A stretch of 24,182 bases of DNA, taken from IMG/VR virus record IMGVR_UViG_3300032291_003829, positions 1 to 24,182 of that record, one strand, 5' to 3'. Shown in pieces: positions 14,801 through 21,936 of the stretch (its first letter is position 1; every line of letters begins with the position of its first letter). Source of the stretch: a virus. The notes below the pieces were generated by a model that saw nothing but the letters and a program-made list of their open reading frames with translations, searched no databases and was not told the origin of the DNA. The position numbers and the translations under genes were made by a program.

Positions 14801-17800
14801 ACTTTACGAAACGCTTATTTTGAAAAGTATACTAAAAACTATGACTTAAACGATTTTATACGTTTAATTAAATTTTTTGATAACTCGTTATTTAAAATGA
14901 TTAAAGACTTTGTACCTGCGCGTACAAGTCTTGCCTCAGGTGTTATAATTAAACAACATATCCTTGAAAGAAATAGATACCCAGAACCACAAGTAGATAA
15001 TTATTCAACAATAGCATATACTACTAGTGGATCAAACAATAATATTCCATTTACTTTTCAAAATATTGTAGTTTCTGGAACCTTATCCCCAAGTTGGAAT
15101 GATTACCAACCAGGAACTGTAGAAAATTTTAGTGGAGGGCCTGCAGGAGTATTTAATCCATACAATAGTATTTTAACTTCTCCTTATGGAGCAAACGGTA
15201 CCGGACCTAATAACATATATTTTTTAACTCAAAGTTGGATTGAAAATATTGTAACTTCTTTAGGTTTAGTACCAATATCACAAAGTACACAAGATGAATT
15301 TTACAATGGTGAATTTAGCGGTTCTGTCTTAACAGTAACTACTCAAAGTTTAGCTCAATCTTACCCATTACAGAATGTATCTTTACCTTACCAACAAGTT
15401 CTTTATTTCCCAACTTTATCAGGCTCAATTTTTCCTTTAAATGAAATTGATGAAGCTATATTTTTCAATAATTTTATAAATCCTATAACATCTCCTCAAA
15501 ATGGGGAAATGATGATTTTTATTGATTACGAAACATTTTCTGTTCCTTTTCCTGGATCTGAATTTGCTGCTACATATTTTAAAATAGCTAAAATAGATTC
15601 GTTAGGAAATAATAATAGTATTGTTTTAGGACAACTTGATAAAATTTTAATCTTTAAATCATCTACATCCCAATATGTAGAATATAATTTAGATATCCTT
15701 AATGAATATTCAAATTATTACCTATATAAAGTTAATCCCACAACATATGGAAATTTTCCATTTGTTACAGCTGATAATAAAATTTTAGATTATACAGTTT
15801 CTGCTTCTAGTGCAGCAACTATTGCTCCTATTCTTGTTCCTCTTACAATTACCTCATATGGAAGTGTATCTGGAAATGCTTTAGGATATTTTAATAGTAC
15901 CACAGGAATTCATACTTTAGGAAATACTCCAAATACTCCTTTATCAGTAACAGGATCTGTTTCTGTAGGTGGGATTGGAGGGACTGGAACATTTTCTTTA
16001 AATTTATTAAGACAAGGAAATACTAGTACATTGTCATCTATTAGTGTTAGTACTGGTAATTCATATTCAATTTCATCTTCATATTACGGTTTACAAGGGG
16101 ATCAAATATATTTACAAGGTAGTCGTATAGGAGGTATCATTTCATATATTAGTGGTAGTTTATTACTTACCCAAAGTAGAAATGTAAATTCTCCAAGCAG
16201 TGTTTCTAATATTGTAGAACCATATATTACAGAACCTAATTATTATTACAGTAATTATAATCCTGTAATGAATAATGTTGATGAGGCTCGTTTAAATTCA
16301 ATTTATGAGGATGTAGACTATTCAACTAATATTTTAACCCCAGTTAATTTTAACTTGTTAATTAGTGGAAGTGCCCTTAAAGCAGCAGTTCAAGATTCCA
16401 ACTATTCTTCTAAACGTGTTATTAATCCACGTTATAATGGTGTAAAATCAACTTCTCAACAATTAAATGTTTGGACACCTGATGATACTGGAACTTATGG
16501 TAAAACCCCAACTATAGATAGTTTAAAAAATATGGTTGCTTACTGTGATTCTATTTCAGGATGGCCTGCTGAAAGAATGAATGCATCTGCAGTCCATATT
16601 TTATATTTAATTAAATCTGACGGAACTGTTGTTATACCTAATACATCTGAAAATTCATTATATGATAATAAAGGAACATTTGAATCCGGTGAAAAATTAA
16701 TTATTTCTCCTAAAACAATTGCTGCTGGAGATCCTCAACAATATAGAAATATTATTAGAGGCGGTACTCGTATTGAACCTATTTTATATACCCAATATGG
16801 TAGTACACCAAATGCAACTTGGAATACTACAATGAGTTTTGAAGACATTGTACCTTCTAATACAGGGGTAGTAGGAAATTATACAGCATTATACAATAGA
16901 ACATCAGATCAAATTTTAACTTATGCATCTCCTGTTAAAATCTTATTCAATAATACTATTTCTGGAATAGCTTTAAGTAGTAATTCTTATCCTATTCCTT
17001 TAGGTGCTATTCAAGATGGTATAGACTTAGTAATAGATGCTAATATAAATTTAAGATTAGATAATCCTGCTATTAGTGGTGGTCCTAGAGCATTTGACGT
17101 GACATTATTTGTTTATAAAAATTCAACAGTAATTCAAACTTTTCTCCCAACATCATCTTATAATATCCCAGCTAATAGCCAAATTCCAGTTTCAATTAAT
17201 GTTCCTAATACAACTCTCCCAGCAGGAACATTTAATTCAGGAGATACTATTTCAATATATGTTCAAGTAGATAACTTTGAACAATATCCTGGAGGAATTA
17301 GAGTACGTGCTAATGATACTAAATTTAAAATTTCTCAATATCCTATATATACTACTTCTGTAACTTCATCTGGAGTTAATTCAATTTGGGGGTGGCCAAA
17401 TAAAACAACATATCCAAATGTTATAACATCTTCTCAATCAACATTAGTAAATTTATATGGAAATTCTAATGTTAAAATGAAAGATATAACTGGATCAGGA
17501 TTTAATCCAATTACATTACCTTGGTCAATAGAATATGCTGATGAATTTAGATTTGAAGGCAGAGAAGATTTTGTATATCAAGTAGGAAAAATATTTGGCC
17601 CTGCTGAAAGTGGCTCAGATCGTATTACCCAAACAGGATCTATTGAAGTGCATTTTAACTATGATCTACCAGTTTCTGCTTCTTCTTCAGCATTTAATTT
17701 AGACCATTTTTTAATTAGACGATATATTGATGATGCTAGTTTAGTTTTGATGGAAGGATATAAACCTGTAAATTCAAGTGGTCCATTTATTGTAAGACCA

Positions 17801-17878
17801 GAATATGTAGTACCTGAGCTAGATAAATCAGTAGATCAATTTATTTTAGATCTTACGCAGAAAGGGTTGATACCATAA
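11810..17878 (+). CDS. Giant multidomain tail/baseplate protein (2022 aa)
   Basis: One uninterrupted reading frame. Residues 1-400 are beta-rich and not recognised. About 420-590 contain a tail-protein-I-like region: FVDMVGQFYDNIWVYYKDV, then YKRIYHNLPYLLKSKGTLPG and LRTLITSYGIPDTVLRINEYG, the 'Y-x-x-L-x-x-L-x-x-x-KGT-x-x-GL' signature. About 640-820 look like a LamG/concanavalin-type lectin (WWSVMVTR, GSLQEIRYYSSVLN). At about 980-1062 come IGDPRF and FFDNSLFKMIKDFVPARTS plus IKQHILERNRY. About 1480-1540 carry NNVDEARLNSIYEDVDYS and VINPRYNG. A C-terminal domain ends in LIRRYIDD and LDLTQKGLIP. Short Gly-Ser turns are frequent. The overall picture is a baseplate-anchored receptor-binding or fibre protein; fibre or baseplate identity is inferred. 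Confidence 0.75.
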   Translation: MAAEITQIDAQDFIFQTYEGNDISLVSSTEIDTTLTSGSYIELFIYDNNQNILFEDYNFSQYTILNNGQSAGTNNSISQIEIDPEKILIDNGFDQGEYITYFNFFNKQIGSELQQLYISEISSDRTELRLDSTSLTDIDLVEQTNNFVQQRENSQYFVDFYLNFGENLLTLANNIQLDTTDPNNVSILVKLYEPLPEQFDLNSQLWVVTSLDSSLAYQVVFEDIPIIITDTVNIKGPNFNLDLKDQINNSTIALDYTSLTTTTLTSSFNQLSSLLEEKEIDINIDYTDFSNFVHFSSAQTRLKNFYYKASLLEEYSSSIALLNNTTNNNPSASTAIYETYINNIITNFDGYEYYLYYSSGSWAWPKINNQPPYQLYTTGSTQALNWFGSADETSPFYGGILLSASIYDDLNKDYLYYVIPEYLRDDSNNEPYKLFVDMVGQFYDNIWVYYKDVTEKYNADNRLENGISKDIVADAIRDFGIKLYQNNFSMQDLYTAFIGLTPQGGLFPFPNITGSLPTPSGFEYINTLISASNDYMPLDDVNKSLYKRIYHNLPYLLKSKGTLPGLRTLITSYGIPDTVLRINEYGGKDKVNTEDWDYWQDTFNYAFYTPGNNFVTSSWQVNSNWNSYYNVPSTLQLRFKTEGLPTSSIPYSQSLWFNTSPIINGSSLVLEYTGSGYTSGSYSGSIIDPYYQYATLKFLPDVTNYPSSSASIYLPFFDGGWWSVMVTRTPNGGYGTFELHSGNKIYEGGDNGTLLGFYSSSIVIENDTAWNTNSSSIFARGNAIGSKTYNSFSGSLQEIRYYSSVLNKNTFDNYVMNPHSIEGNYAAYPPYNDINNASPYELIYRLSLGGELYTGSNSITGSFSIHPKVTGSWIPTSSFASDSGARFRFVPEFVPNTEYFFYSQPIVGIKNSISDKIRVENDTIPSGDTLSAFRSLAQNVEISQSYTLNTNLLEVAFSPQNEINEDIMDQLKAFNIGEYIGDPRFRSSSALSYPELNTLRNAYFEKYTKNYDLNDFIRLIKFFDNSLFKMIKDFVPARTSLASGVIIKQHILERNRYPEPQVDNYSTIAYTTSGSNNNIPFTFQNIVVSGTLSPSWNDYQPGTVENFSGGPAGVFNPYNSILTSPYGANGTGPNNIYFLTQSWIENIVTSLGLVPISQSTQDEFYNGEFSGSVLTVTTQSLAQSYPLQNVSLPYQQVLYFPTLSGSIFPLNEIDEAIFFNNFINPITSPQNGEMMIFIDYETFSVPFPGSEFAATYFKIAKIDSLGNNNSIVLGQLDKILIFKSSTSQYVEYNLDILNEYSNYYLYKVNPTTYGNFPFVTADNKILDYTVSASSAATIAPILVPLTITSYGSVSGNALGYFNSTTGIHTLGNTPNTPLSVTGSVSVGGIGGTGTFSLNLLRQGNTSTLSSISVSTGNSYSISSSYYGLQGDQIYLQGSRIGGIISYISGSLLLTQSRNVNSPSSVSNIVEPYITEPNYYYSNYNPVMNNVDEARLNSIYEDVDYSTNILTPVNFNLLISGSALKAAVQDSNYSSKRVINPRYNGVKSTSQQLNVWTPDDTGTYGKTPTIDSLKNMVAYCDSISGWPAERMNASAVHILYLIKSDGTVVIPNTSENSLYDNKGTFESGEKLIISPKTIAAGDPQQYRNIIRGGTRIEPILYTQYGSTPNATWNTTMSFEDIVPSNTGVVGNYTALYNRTSDQILTYASPVKILFNNTISGIALSSNSYPIPLGAIQDGIDLVIDANINLRLDNPAISGGPRAFDVTLFVYKNSTVIQTFLPTSSYNIPANSQIPVSINVPNTTLPAGTFNSGDTISIYVQVDNFEQYPGGIRVRANDTKFKISQYPIYTTSVTSSGVNSIWGWPNKTTYPNVITSSQSTLVNLYGNSNVKMKDITGSGFNPITLPWSIEYADEFRFEGREDFVYQVGKIFGPAESGSDRITQTGSIEVHFNYDLPVSASSSAFNLDHFLIRRYIDDASLVLMEGYKPVNSSGPFIVRPEYVVPELDKSVDQFILDLTQKGLIP

Positions 17879-17887
17879 TATTTATTA
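17877..17887 (+). promoter_or_regulatory. Candidate late-promoter motif, copy G (AATATTTATTA)
   Basis: Nine of eleven bases match TATATTTATAA, starting inside the stop codon of the giant gene and ending 30 bases before the ATG at 17918. This is the longest gap in this part of the window (39 bases), so a new promoter here is plausible. Confidence 0.3.
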
Positions 17888-17903
17888 CATATAATACACC
17901 TAT

Positions 17904-17914
17904 AACATAAACAA
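17904..17914 (+). repeat. AACATAAACAA repeat, first copy
   Basis: The 11-mer AACATAAACAA lies three bases before the ATG at 17918 and occurs again at 18590-18600, immediately at the ATG of the next gene. It may be an A-rich ribosome-loading sequence replacing a Shine-Dalgarno. Confidence 0.4.
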
Positions 17915-17917
17915 AAC

Positions 17918-18589
17918 ATGGGATATTTAAACAATCAAGTCATAACAGTTGACGCAATTTTAACAAATAAAGGTAGAGAGCTTTTAGCAAAAAATGACGG
18001 TTCATTTAGAATTACACAGTTTGCTTTAGCAGATGATGAAATTGACTATACTTTATACAACCCAACTCACCCATCAGGTTCTTCATTTTATGGTGAAGCA
18101 ATTCAGAATATGCCTTTATTAGAAGCATTTCCTATTGAAACACAAATTATGAAGTACAAATTAGCTACTTTACCTCGTGGAACTGCTAAATTACCTGTAC
18201 TTGACTTAGGATACTCTGCAATTACTTTGAATCAAGGAGCTGCATTATCCGTTACTCCTCAAACATTAAATTATTTAGGAAATACTCAAGGATACGAAAC
18301 AAGTGGATATTCAGCTACTATTTCAGATGTTCGTTTAATGAGTACATTTACAGGAGTAGGAATTAACACAACAGCTGCTGCTACTGCAAATGCTGCTGTT
18401 ACTTCAACAACAACATTAGGAACAAATGTATCTGTAACAGTAATTGGATCTCAGATTAATTTAAGAGCAACTACAGTAAATACATTATTCGGTTCAAACA
18501 CCCAATTATCTGCTACATTAACAGTTGTAGGTTTAGATAGTGGTGCTCGTTTAACTATCCCAGTTACAATTAATAAAACAAACGTTTAA
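17918..18589 (+). CDS. Virion structural protein with a C-terminal Ig-like domain
   Basis: A 223-residue protein. The N-terminal 70 residues, including VDAILTNKGRELLAKNDGSF and FALADDEIDYTLYNP, match a structural protein type that I recall from T4-like phages of marine and Bacteroidota-type hosts ('V-D-A-x-L-T-x-x-GR-x-x-L-A'), usually near the tail genes. Residues about 125-223 are a beta-sandwich with small residues (VTVIGSQINLRATTV, TLTVVGLDSGARLTIPVTIN), like a phage Ig-like domain. No catalytic residues are seen. It begins a set of three structural genes separated by short gaps, after the only sizeable gap downstream of the giant gene. The precise virion location is unknown. Confidence 0.7.
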   Translation: MGYLNNQVITVDAILTNKGRELLAKNDGSFRITQFALADDEIDYTLYNPTHPSGSSFYGEAIQNMPLLEAFPIETQIMKYKLATLPRGTAKLPVLDLGYSAITLNQGAALSVTPQTLNYLGNTQGYETSGYSATISDVRLMSTFTGVGINTTAAATANAAVTSTTTLGTNVSVTVIGSQINLRATTVNTLFGSNTQLSATLTVVGLDSGARLTIPVTINKTNV

Positions 18590-18600
18590 AACATAAACAA
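18590..18600 (+). repeat. AACATAAACAA repeat, second copy
   Basis: Identical to the 11-mer at 17904-17914. Its last A is the first base of the ATG at 18600, so the spacing to the start differs by 3 bases from the first copy. Confidence 0.4.
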
Positions 18601-19613
18601 TGGCATTCAAAAGATTTGATCCTGAAGATTTTTTAGTAAGTAGTGATTCAATCACATCTACACTTTGGTCAACAGGAGCTCCTACCTTAACTTCATTTAA
18701 TACATCATCTGTTCAAGCAGCTGGTTCTTCTGGAAACTATTATTTAAGCGTTTATCAAACTGCTTCAAATCTTTCAACAGCTCAAGTACAATTTGACATT
18801 GCTTATGGTGATGCTTTAGGAAGTGGTAGTGTATGGTATAACCCGATTGTAACAGGAAATTCATATACTAAAACTATTTACGGACAATACCGTTCAATGA
18901 TTTTAGAAGATGAAAATTCTAGTTTTACTTTTGGAGTAGGTAATAATACATATGTTACTAATAACTTTTGGGTTTTATCCATTGAACGTGCTAATTATAA
19001 ACAATCATTATTTCCTGGTTCTTTAAATTTAAAAATCTCAGGATCTGGTGGTATTATTAATTTAACAGATAATTCTCAAGATGTTCTTGTAAACACATTT
19101 CTTGGATCTACTAGAGTATTCCAATTAATCTCAGGATCAAATGGAACAGCAGGAACTTTAGCAAACAGTGGATATGTTGTTAACTCAGGTTCATATGGTT
19201 TAGTATTTCCTGATTTAGGAACTATCATGTTAAATCCAGCTGCAATTTCACAATCGATTCAAGTTGCACCAAGTAGATCAAATAACTCAGATGGATTAAA
19301 TAATCAAAGATTATTCAATGCTATTTCATTAGGTGCTTCATTTGCTTTAAATTCTGAAGAAACAATTACTTCTGATTATGTGTTTGTTAGAGCACGTAAC
19401 AGTGAATTTAACTATTCAGAAAACCCATCATTTATTTCAGGTTCAACCGGTGAAGTAATTTATAGTAATTTTATCAACCAACCACAAGTTTATATTACTA
19501 CTGTTGGGATGTATAATGATAGTAATGATTTATTAGCTGTAGCTAAAATGTCAAGACCATTATTAAAAGACTTTACAAAAGAAGCTCTTGTTAGAGTAAA
19601 ACTAGATTTTTAA
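18600..19613 (+). CDS. Virion structural protein, tandem paralogue 1
   Basis: A 337-residue protein, beta-rich with many Gly-Ser turns. The N-terminus (MAFKRFDPEDFLVSSDSITS) is short and polar. The C-terminal end reads RARNSEFNYSENPSFISGS, then VYITTVGMYNDSNDLLAVAK and KEALVRVKLDF. The same end, with similar spacing, is found in the neighbour at 19620 (RENEFNFSQNPSVVSGS and YVTTVGLYNNNYELIAVGKL), so the two arose by duplication. I recall such proteins near tail genes in T4-like phages, but their exact virion role is not known to me. Separated from the upstream gene by 10 bases. No signal, membrane segment or active site is seen. Confidence 0.7.
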   Translation: MAFKRFDPEDFLVSSDSITSTLWSTGAPTLTSFNTSSVQAAGSSGNYYLSVYQTASNLSTAQVQFDIAYGDALGSGSVWYNPIVTGNSYTKTIYGQYRSMILEDENSSFTFGVGNNTYVTNNFWVLSIERANYKQSLFPGSLNLKISGSGGIINLTDNSQDVLVNTFLGSTRVFQLISGSNGTAGTLANSGYVVNSGSYGLVFPDLGTIMLNPAAISQSIQVAPSRSNNSDGLNNQRLFNAISLGASFALNSEETITSDYVFVRARNSEFNYSENPSFISGSTGEVIYSNFINQPQVYITTVGMYNDSNDLLAVAKMSRPLLKDFTKEALVRVKLDF

Positions 19614-19619
19614 GAATGA

Positions 19620-20537
19620 ATGAGCATATTCAAGTCATTTATAACTTCAGACGTTATCGTTTCACCCTTTAAGGTAAACAAATCGTTTACTTTTCAAGGG
19701 AATGAACTTACTGGCTCAAATGTAGAAATTGATAGATATCTTGGAAAAAATATTACTTCATCTCTTTGGACCTCAGGCTCATACCCAACAGGAATTATTA
19801 ATATACAAGATCAAATTTTAGTGTATCGTTCAATTAGAGAACTTTATTACTCAAACTATCTTTTTGGAAGTAATGGATCCCCAGCAAATACAGCTTCATT
19901 TAATATAGATGGCACCATAACAGGCCCAGCATATGAACCTAATTATTATAATTATCTTTCAACTACATTAACTGCAAATAGATATTTCCCAACTGGATCG
20001 AATGAACAAATAGCAGTTATTTCTATCCCTTCAAATTTATATGGAGAGTACATTCAACCCGGAAGTATTAACATTCAATTTCCCTTTCTTCTTGCTTCAT
20101 TTTTAGATGATGGTAATGGAAATCTAATAGATAGTAGTACTAATCTTAAATACGGTGATATAATATATGAACATGGCTTAATTATATTTACAGGTCCTAA
20201 TTCACCATTATCTAATACCTTTATAAGTGGAATTGTTAGTTCAAATATGGAAATTACATTTACTAGTACACTTACAATATATGAATCTCAATATAAATGC
20301 ACTTTAAGAGAAAATGAATTTAACTTTTCACAAAATCCTTCAGTAGTTTCTGGTAGTATGAATAGTGGAATCATATATGATTTTGCAACAGGTTCTTATT
20401 TTTCACCTTATGTAACGACAGTAGGGCTTTATAATAATAATTACGAGTTAATTGCTGTAGGAAAACTTGCCCAACCTTTACCTACTTCAGCTGTTACAGA
20501 CACAACTATACTAGTCAATTTAGACATGTTATCATGA
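19620..20537 (+). CDS. Virion structural protein, tandem paralogue 2
   Basis: A 305-residue protein related to its left neighbour. The C-terminal module RENEFNFSQNPSVVSGS, then PYVTTVGLYNNNYELIAVGK, corresponds to the last 70 residues of paralogue 1, while the N-terminal region (SIFKSFITSDVIVSPFKVNK, followed by ITSSLWTSGSYPTG) is more divergent. Beta-rich with Gly-Ser turns; no catalytic motif. It starts 6 bases after the previous stop and overlaps the GIY-YIG gene by 4 bases (ATGA). It may occupy the same ring or collar position as its partner or be a specialised subunit; this cannot be told from the sequence. Confidence 0.7.
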   Translation: MSIFKSFITSDVIVSPFKVNKSFTFQGNELTGSNVEIDRYLGKNITSSLWTSGSYPTGIINIQDQILVYRSIRELYYSNYLFGSNGSPANTASFNIDGTITGPAYEPNYYNYLSTTLTANRYFPTGSNEQIAVISIPSNLYGEYIQPGSINIQFPFLLASFLDDGNGNLIDSSTNLKYGDIIYEHGLIIFTGPNSPLSNTFISGIVSSNMEITFTSTLTIYESQYKCTLRENEFNFSQNPSVVSGSMNSGIIYDFATGSYFSPYVTTVGLYNNNYELIAVGKLAQPLPTSAVTDTTILVNLDMLS

Positions 20538-20983
20538 ATTGGATTTATAAAAAAAATAAAATTGAGGATATCTCTCACTTTCCAAACAATACTTATGGTT
20601 TTATCTATAAGATAACTCACACTCTAACCAATAAATCTTATATTGGTAAAAAAGTACTTTACCATAACAAAAAAATAAAGTTAACTAAAAAAGATCTTGA
20701 GTTATATGAAGGTGTAGTTGGTAGAAGACCATCATATAAACTTGCAATAGCGGAATCTGATTGGAAAAAATATTGGGGATCAAATAAAACATTACTTGAA
20801 CTGTTAAAAACAGAACCAAAAGAAAATTTTAAACGTGAGATTTTAATTACGTGTCCAAACAAAAAACTTTTAACATACTATGAAACACAAACTTTGTTTG
20901 TTTATAGAGTGTTAGAGGAACCTGATCTATATTTCAACGACAACATTTTAGGTAAATTTTTTAGGAAAGACTTTGATATCTAA
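20534..20983 (+). CDS. GIY-YIG endonuclease-like protein (homing-endonuclease type)
   Basis: A 149-residue protein. YGFIYKITHTLTNKSYIGKK (21-40) is the GIY-x(10)-YIG core, with Gly22-Phe-Ile-Tyr25 and Tyr36-Ile-Gly38. SDWKKYWGSNKTLLELL (75-91) and FKREILITCPNKKLLTYYE (99-117) follow, with Glu117 in the usual place of the metal-binding glutamate. This pattern is that of phage GIY-YIG nucleases related to the T4 Seg proteins. It overlaps the structural gene by 4 bases instead of sitting alone in a gap, and lies before the primase gene. A free-standing homing endonuclease or a DNA-processing enzyme are both possible. It is clearly different from the T5orf172 type at 1235. Confidence 0.8.
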   Translation: MNWIYKKNKIEDISHFPNNTYGFIYKITHTLTNKSYIGKKVLYHNKKIKLTKKDLELYEGVVGRRPSYKLAIAESDWKKYWGSNKTLLELLKTEPKENFKREILITCPNKKLLTYYETQTLFVYRVLEEPDLYFNDNILGKFFRKDFDI

Positions 20984-21006
20984 AAAATAGGTCATATCTT
21001 CCATTT

Positions 21007-21936
21007 ATGGTAAATGAGTTATTAGTTAACCTGGTAAATTCTGTTTTAGGAGCAGGAAAACGTACCGCTAGAGGAAATCAATCCTATACCTGCCCCTTTT
21101 GCCATCACCACAAACCAAAACTAGAAGTTAATTTTACCGAAAACAAAGAAGGAGTAAATCAATGGGCTTGTTGGGTATGTGGTAAAAAAGGCAAAACCAT
21201 TAGAAGCTTATTTAAACAAATCCAAGTTGATGCCTCTTACTTCCAGGAACTGAGTAAACTTGTAAAAAATGTTTCTGTAGAAGATATAGGAGATGTAAAA
21301 CAAACTCTACTTGAACTACCAAAGGAATTTAAAACCTTTATTAACAATAAAGATATTGTAGCAAAACATGCTTTAGCATATCTTAAAAAACGAAATGTAT
21401 CCAAACACGATATTTTAAAATACAATATAGGATATTGTGATTCAGGTCAATATAATAATATGGTTGTTATTCCATCATATGATAACAACGGTAGATTAAA
21501 TTATTTTACCGCGAGATCATTTGAGAAAAATCCTTACATCAAGTACCGCAATCCTGAAACATCTCGCGATATTATACCGTTTGAATTGTTTATTAACTGG
21601 GATTTACCCATTATATTGTGTGAAGGTCCGTTTGATGCAATGGCTATAAAACGTAATGTTGTACCATTATTTGGTAAAAACATTCAATCAAATTTAATGA
21701 AAAAAATAGTTACTTCTAAAGTACAAAAAATATACATTGCATTAGACAACGATGCTATTTCAAAAGCCCTTGGCTTCTGTGAACAGCTTTTAGACATTGG
21801 TAAGGAAGTTTATTTGGTAGAACTCCAAGGAAAAGATCCTAGTGATATGGGTTTTGAAAACTTCACCAAATTAGTACAAACAGTTTCTCCATTAACACAA
21901 TATAAACTGATGGAGAAAAAATTATCTATAATATGA
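21007..21936 (+). CDS. DNA primase (DnaG/gp61-like)
   Basis: A 309-residue primase. The N-terminus has a zinc-ribbon: Cys29 and Cys32 in CPFCHHHKPKLEVNF (29-43) and Cys55 and Cys58 in WACWVCGKKG (53-62). The TOPRIM core has Glu206 in PIILCEGPFDAMAIK (201-215), and Asp247 and Asp249 in KIYIALDNDAISKA (241-254), followed by GKDPSDMG. It makes the RNA primers for lagging-strand synthesis; in T4 the equivalent, gp61, works with the helicase gp41. The linker at about 145-185 is the usual RNA-polymerase-type part. A 23-base gap separates it from the GIY-YIG gene, and it overlaps the next gene by 4 bases. No Shine-Dalgarno sequence is seen. Function is certain; the gp61 label is by type. Confidence 0.88.
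   Translation: MVNELLVNLVNSVLGAGKRTARGNQSYTCPFCHHHKPKLEVNFTENKEGVNQWACWVCGKKGKTIRSLFKQIQVDASYFQELSKLVKNVSVEDIGDVKQTLLELPKEFKTFINNKDIVAKHALAYLKKRNVSKHDILKYNIGYCDSGQYNNMVVIPSYDNNGRLNYFTARSFEKNPYIKYRNPETSRDIIPFELFINWDLPIILCEGPFDAMAIKRNVVPLFGKNIQSNLMKKIVTSKVQKIYIALDNDAISKALGFCEQLLDIGKEVYLVELQGKDPSDMGFENFTKLVQTVSPLTQYKLMEKKLSII

Noticed and set aside
20659-21425. Two reverse-strand frames (20659-20862 and 21237-21425)
   Set aside because: Both lie inside the GIY-YIG and primase genes, whose motifs are clear on the + strand.
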